In this document: positions 62,101-64,000 of the stretch, piece after piece
Layout: each line of letters opens with the position of its first letter
How positions within the stretch are numbered: position 1 is the stretch's first letter
DNA from: Paraburkholderia nodosa DSM 21604
GTDB taxonomy: Bacteria > Pseudomonadota > Gammaproteobacteria > Burkholderiales > Burkholderiaceae
DNA: 64,000 bases
Reading direction: 5' to 3'
Assembly (NCBI RefSeq): GCF_000519185.1
Contig: NZ_JAFA01000033.1
Location: forward strand, 1 to 64,000
The notes under the pieces: generated by a model
What the model was told of the DNA's origin: nothing
The model's input: the letters and a program-made list of their open reading frames with translations, nothing else
Databases searched by the model: none
Position numbers and translations under genes: made by a program

Positions 62101-63441
62101 GTGAATATTGAACAAGGATCAGCCACGGCCGGTATGCCGGTGGCTGCCGATTCGCCGCGGGCGATGCTGCGCAAGACCGTCGTGACATCGATCGTCGGGC
62201 AGGCACTCGAGTGGTATGACTTCTTTCTGTATGGCACGGCCGCGGCGCTGCTCTTCGGCAAGCTGTTCTTCCCGATCGGCACGGATCCACTGGTGGGCAC
62301 GCTGGCGGCGTTCGGCGGATTCGCGGTGGGTTTCGTGGCGCGCCCGCTCGGCGGCATCATCTGTGGCCACGTGGGCGACCGCTACGGCCGCAAGCTCGTT
62401 CTGGTTCTGACGCTGGTCGTGATGGGGCTTGCCACCGCCCTGATGGGCCTCTTGCCGACGTATCAGCAGATCGGGGTCTGGGCGCCCGTGCTGCTGGTGT
62501 CGCTGCGCTTTTTGCAAGGGCTGGCCGCTGGCGGAGAATGGAGTGGCAGCATCCTGCTGATCAGTGAGAACGCGCCACCGACGCGGCGGGGCTTCCTGTC
62601 CGCCTGGAGCCCGAGCGGGGCGACCGTCGGCTTCGTGTTGTCGGCAGTCGCCTTCTGGGCTGTGCAGCAGCTGCCTGCCGAAGACTTCATGTCTTGGGGA
62701 TGGCGCGTCCCGTTTCTCGCCAGCATCGTGCTGGTCCTGGCGGGCTACTACATCCGCAGCCGGATTCCCGAAAGCGCGGAGTTCGTGGCGGCCAGGCGCA
62801 GCGGCCACGGTGTGCGCCTGCCAGTGATCGAAGTGCTGCGCCAGCAGCCGAAGGAAGTGCTGATGGTGGTGGGGCTGCGCATGGCGGAAGGCGGCGCGTC
62901 CTACATCTTCTTCGCATTCTCGCTCGCCTATGGCGCGCATCTTGGCATTCCTAACCAGGTCATGCTGGAAGGGCTGACGATCTCGATGGTGCTGGTCATG
63001 GGCACGGCCCTGGCGTATGGCCACCTGTCCGACCGGATCGGCCGACGCACCGTCTATATGGCGGGCGCGGTCGGCGTGATGCTGGTGGCGTTCCCGTTCT
63101 TCTGGCTGATCGATACCCGCCAGCCGTCCCTGGTGCTGCTCGCCTACGTGCTGGCCGACTCCGTGGTGCTGGCCGCCATGGTCGGGGTGCAGCCGAGCTA
63201 CATGGCGGAGCTGTTTCGGACCGAAGTGCGCTACTCGGGCATGGGCGTTGGCCGCGAAGTGTCGTCGGTCATCGGCGGCGGCGTGGCGCCAATGGTCGCC
63301 ACGGCCCTGCTGGCGGAGTACCACTCGGCGACGCCTGTGGCGCTCTATCTGATCGTGCTGGGGGGCATCACGGTGATCGCACTGATGTTCACGCCGGAAA
63401 CGCTGCCCCGTGAGGCGCGCAACCGCCCCGAACAGGCCTGA
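62101..63441 (+). CDS. MFS transporter, metabolite:H+ symporter (MHS) family
   Basis: The 446-residue protein has twelve helices and MHS/ShiA-type motifs: GQALEWYDFFLYGTAAALLF at helix 1, GHVGDRYGRKLVL in the first loop, RFLQGLAAGGEWSGS in helix 4-5 and GHLSDRIGRRTVY in the middle. It starts from a GTG with AAGGAG at a good distance. It is likely the uptake system for the pathway substrate. Confidence 0.92.
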   Translation: MNIEQGSATAGMPVAADSPRAMLRKTVVTSIVGQALEWYDFFLYGTAAALLFGKLFFPIGTDPLVGTLAAFGGFAVGFVARPLGGIICGHVGDRYGRKLVLVLTLVVMGLATALMGLLPTYQQIGVWAPVLLVSLRFLQGLAAGGEWSGSILLISENAPPTRRGFLSAWSPSGATVGFVLSAVAFWAVQQLPAEDFMSWGWRVPFLASIVLVLAGYYIRSRIPESAEFVAARRSGHGVRLPVIEVLRQQPKEVLMVVGLRMAEGGASYIFFAFSLAYGAHLGIPNQVMLEGLTISMVLVMGTALAYGHLSDRIGRRTVYMAGAVGVMLVAFPFFWLIDTRQPSLVLLAYVLADSVVLAAMVGVQPSYMAELFRTEVRYSGMGVGREVSSVIGGGVAPMVATALLAEYHSATPVALYLIVLGGITVIALMFTPETLPREARNRPEQA

Positions 63442-63455
63442 GCGAAGGGAACACC

Positions 63456-64000
63456 ATGACAACCCCGACTTCCACCCTGGCCACACCGATCGCCCAACGG
63501 CTTGTATTCGATCTGGTGCGCGGAGAGGTGCGTGACAATGACCGCCGCTACCTGCTGATGCGCCCGGATGTTCTCATGGGCATGTTGCAGCTGCTGGATG
63601 ACACCACGCGCGCGCAAGCGCTACGCGCCTTCGCCGACTCGACGGCATGGCACGGCAAGCACAGCATCCTCGCCTATCTCGATGGCCTGCCCGGCCGCGG
63701 GGCGGACGACGGCAATGCGCTGCTCGATCTGATCTGCGAAACCTCGCCCGCTCTCGGCTGGGGGCGGTGGGACTTCGAGCGCAGCGGCGACGGCCTGGTT
63801 CTCAATGTTTTCAACAGCCCCTTTGCCGCAGGCTACGGGCCGGCCACCCGGCCGGTCTGCGCGCCGATCGCAGGCATGTTCCGCACGGTCGCCGCGATTG
63901 TGTTGGGACAGCCGGTGCGCGTGCAGGAAACCGCGTGTGGCGCCGTGGATCCGCATGCCACTTGCCGTTTTGTCGCCCGCCCGGCGCTGGCGAGCGACGA
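63456..64000 (+). CDS. V4R-domain protein (runs off the window)
   Basis: The frame starts at the ATG at 63456 (AAGGG upstream) and stays open to the last base, so only the first 181 residues are seen. The sequence DRRYLLMRPDVLMGMLQLLD and the later VRVQETACGAVDPHATCRF match the 4-vinyl-reductase (V4R) domain with its conserved cysteines, as found in the sensor domain of XylR/DmpR-like regulators and in small stand-alone proteins. The end is needed to decide between a sensor and a full sigma54 activator. It is the last visible gene of the operon. Confidence 0.75.
   Translation, partial: MTTPTSTLATPIAQRLVFDLVRGEVRDNDRRYLLMRPDVLMGMLQLLDDTTRAQALRAFADSTAWHGKHSILAYLDGLPGRGADDGNALLDLICETSPALGWGRWDFERSGDGLVLNVFNSPFAAGYGPATRPVCAPIAGMFRTVAAIVLGQPVRVQETACGAVDPHATCRFVARPALASD

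Noticed and set aside
1..64000. CRISPR arrays, tRNA genes, insertion sequences or prophage genes
   Set aside because: No regularly spaced repeats, no tRNA cloverleaf or CCA end, and no transposase, integrase or phage-like product could be recognised. The scar at 49452-50113 has no visible IS ends.

Overview
The window looks like a chromosome or megaplasmid piece from a betaproteobacterium of the Burkholderiales, most probably Paraburkholderia or a close relative. The evidence is the 5S rRNA sequence, the high G+C with G/C-rich third codon positions, the 1613-residue NAD-type glutamate dehydrogenase and the gene families present. The organism is equipped for nitrite-to-N2 denitrification by NirK, a quinol-type NO reductase (qNor) and NosZ. 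No nitrate reductase lies in the window.

Layout. 0-0.24 kb: 5S rRNA and the terminator of an rRNA operon. 0.27-9.6 kb: ordinary chromosomal genes, namely a flavin-binding oxidase-like protein, an SDR protein with a degenerate active site, a divergent LysR regulator, NAD-glutamate dehydrogenase and an FtsH-type protease paralogue. 9.9-26.7 kb: a large nitrous oxide reductase locus. Reading left, divergent from nosZ, are apbE/nosX, an extra ABC ATPase/permease pair, a TatA paralogue and an unknown gene. Reading right are nosZ, nosDFYL, two small genes that may be TumE-like, a lipoprotein cytochrome c, nosR, a diheme cytochrome c and a complete second cytochrome bc1 complex (Rieske, cytochrome b, cytochrome c1). 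26.8-35.3 kb: an Rrf2/NsrR-like regulator lacking two of the three usual cluster cysteines, a Dnr/Nnr-like Crp/Fnr regulator, a SCO/NirV-like pair, NnrS, a polytopic NnrS-like/haem-copper-like protein with DUF2249, and ubiU/ubiV. 35.4-46 kb: ubiT, a DGC zinc protein, class III ribonucleotide reductase (nrdG and an nrdD split into two polypeptides, behind tandem NrdR boxes), a second DUF2249 protein, qNor, another Crp/Fnr regulator, nirK and a membrane-anchored TAXI-type binding protein. Nearly all of 9.9-46 kb serves anaerobic life: N-oxide respiration, O2-independent ubiquinone synthesis and O2-independent dNTP synthesis.

46-50.1 kb: an aromatic-acid MFS transporter and a porin, then a scar of three decayed gene fragments. 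50.1-64 kb: a MarR-controlled catabolic operon of at least fourteen genes (CoA ligase, thiolase-like protein plus DUF35 partner, two SDRs, cupin, Ldh-family dehydrogenase, RidA, FAH-family protein, FAD monooxygenase, VOC extradiol-type dioxygenase, amidohydrolase, MFS transporter, V4R protein), mostly linked by ATGA overlaps. It looks like a ring-cleavage pathway for an unidentified aromatic compound. RidA together with an ACMSD-like amidohydrolase and a FAH protein hints at a nitrogen-bearing intermediate, but this is inference.

Visible regulation includes FNR/Dnr-like boxes between apbE and nosZ and upstream of ubiU, a pair of NrdR boxes 31 bp apart before nrdD, strong hairpins inside the nos cluster and in the nirK leader, and a palindrome over the promoter shared by the MarR gene and the catabolic operon. 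All family assignments come from reading the sequence; no database search was run.
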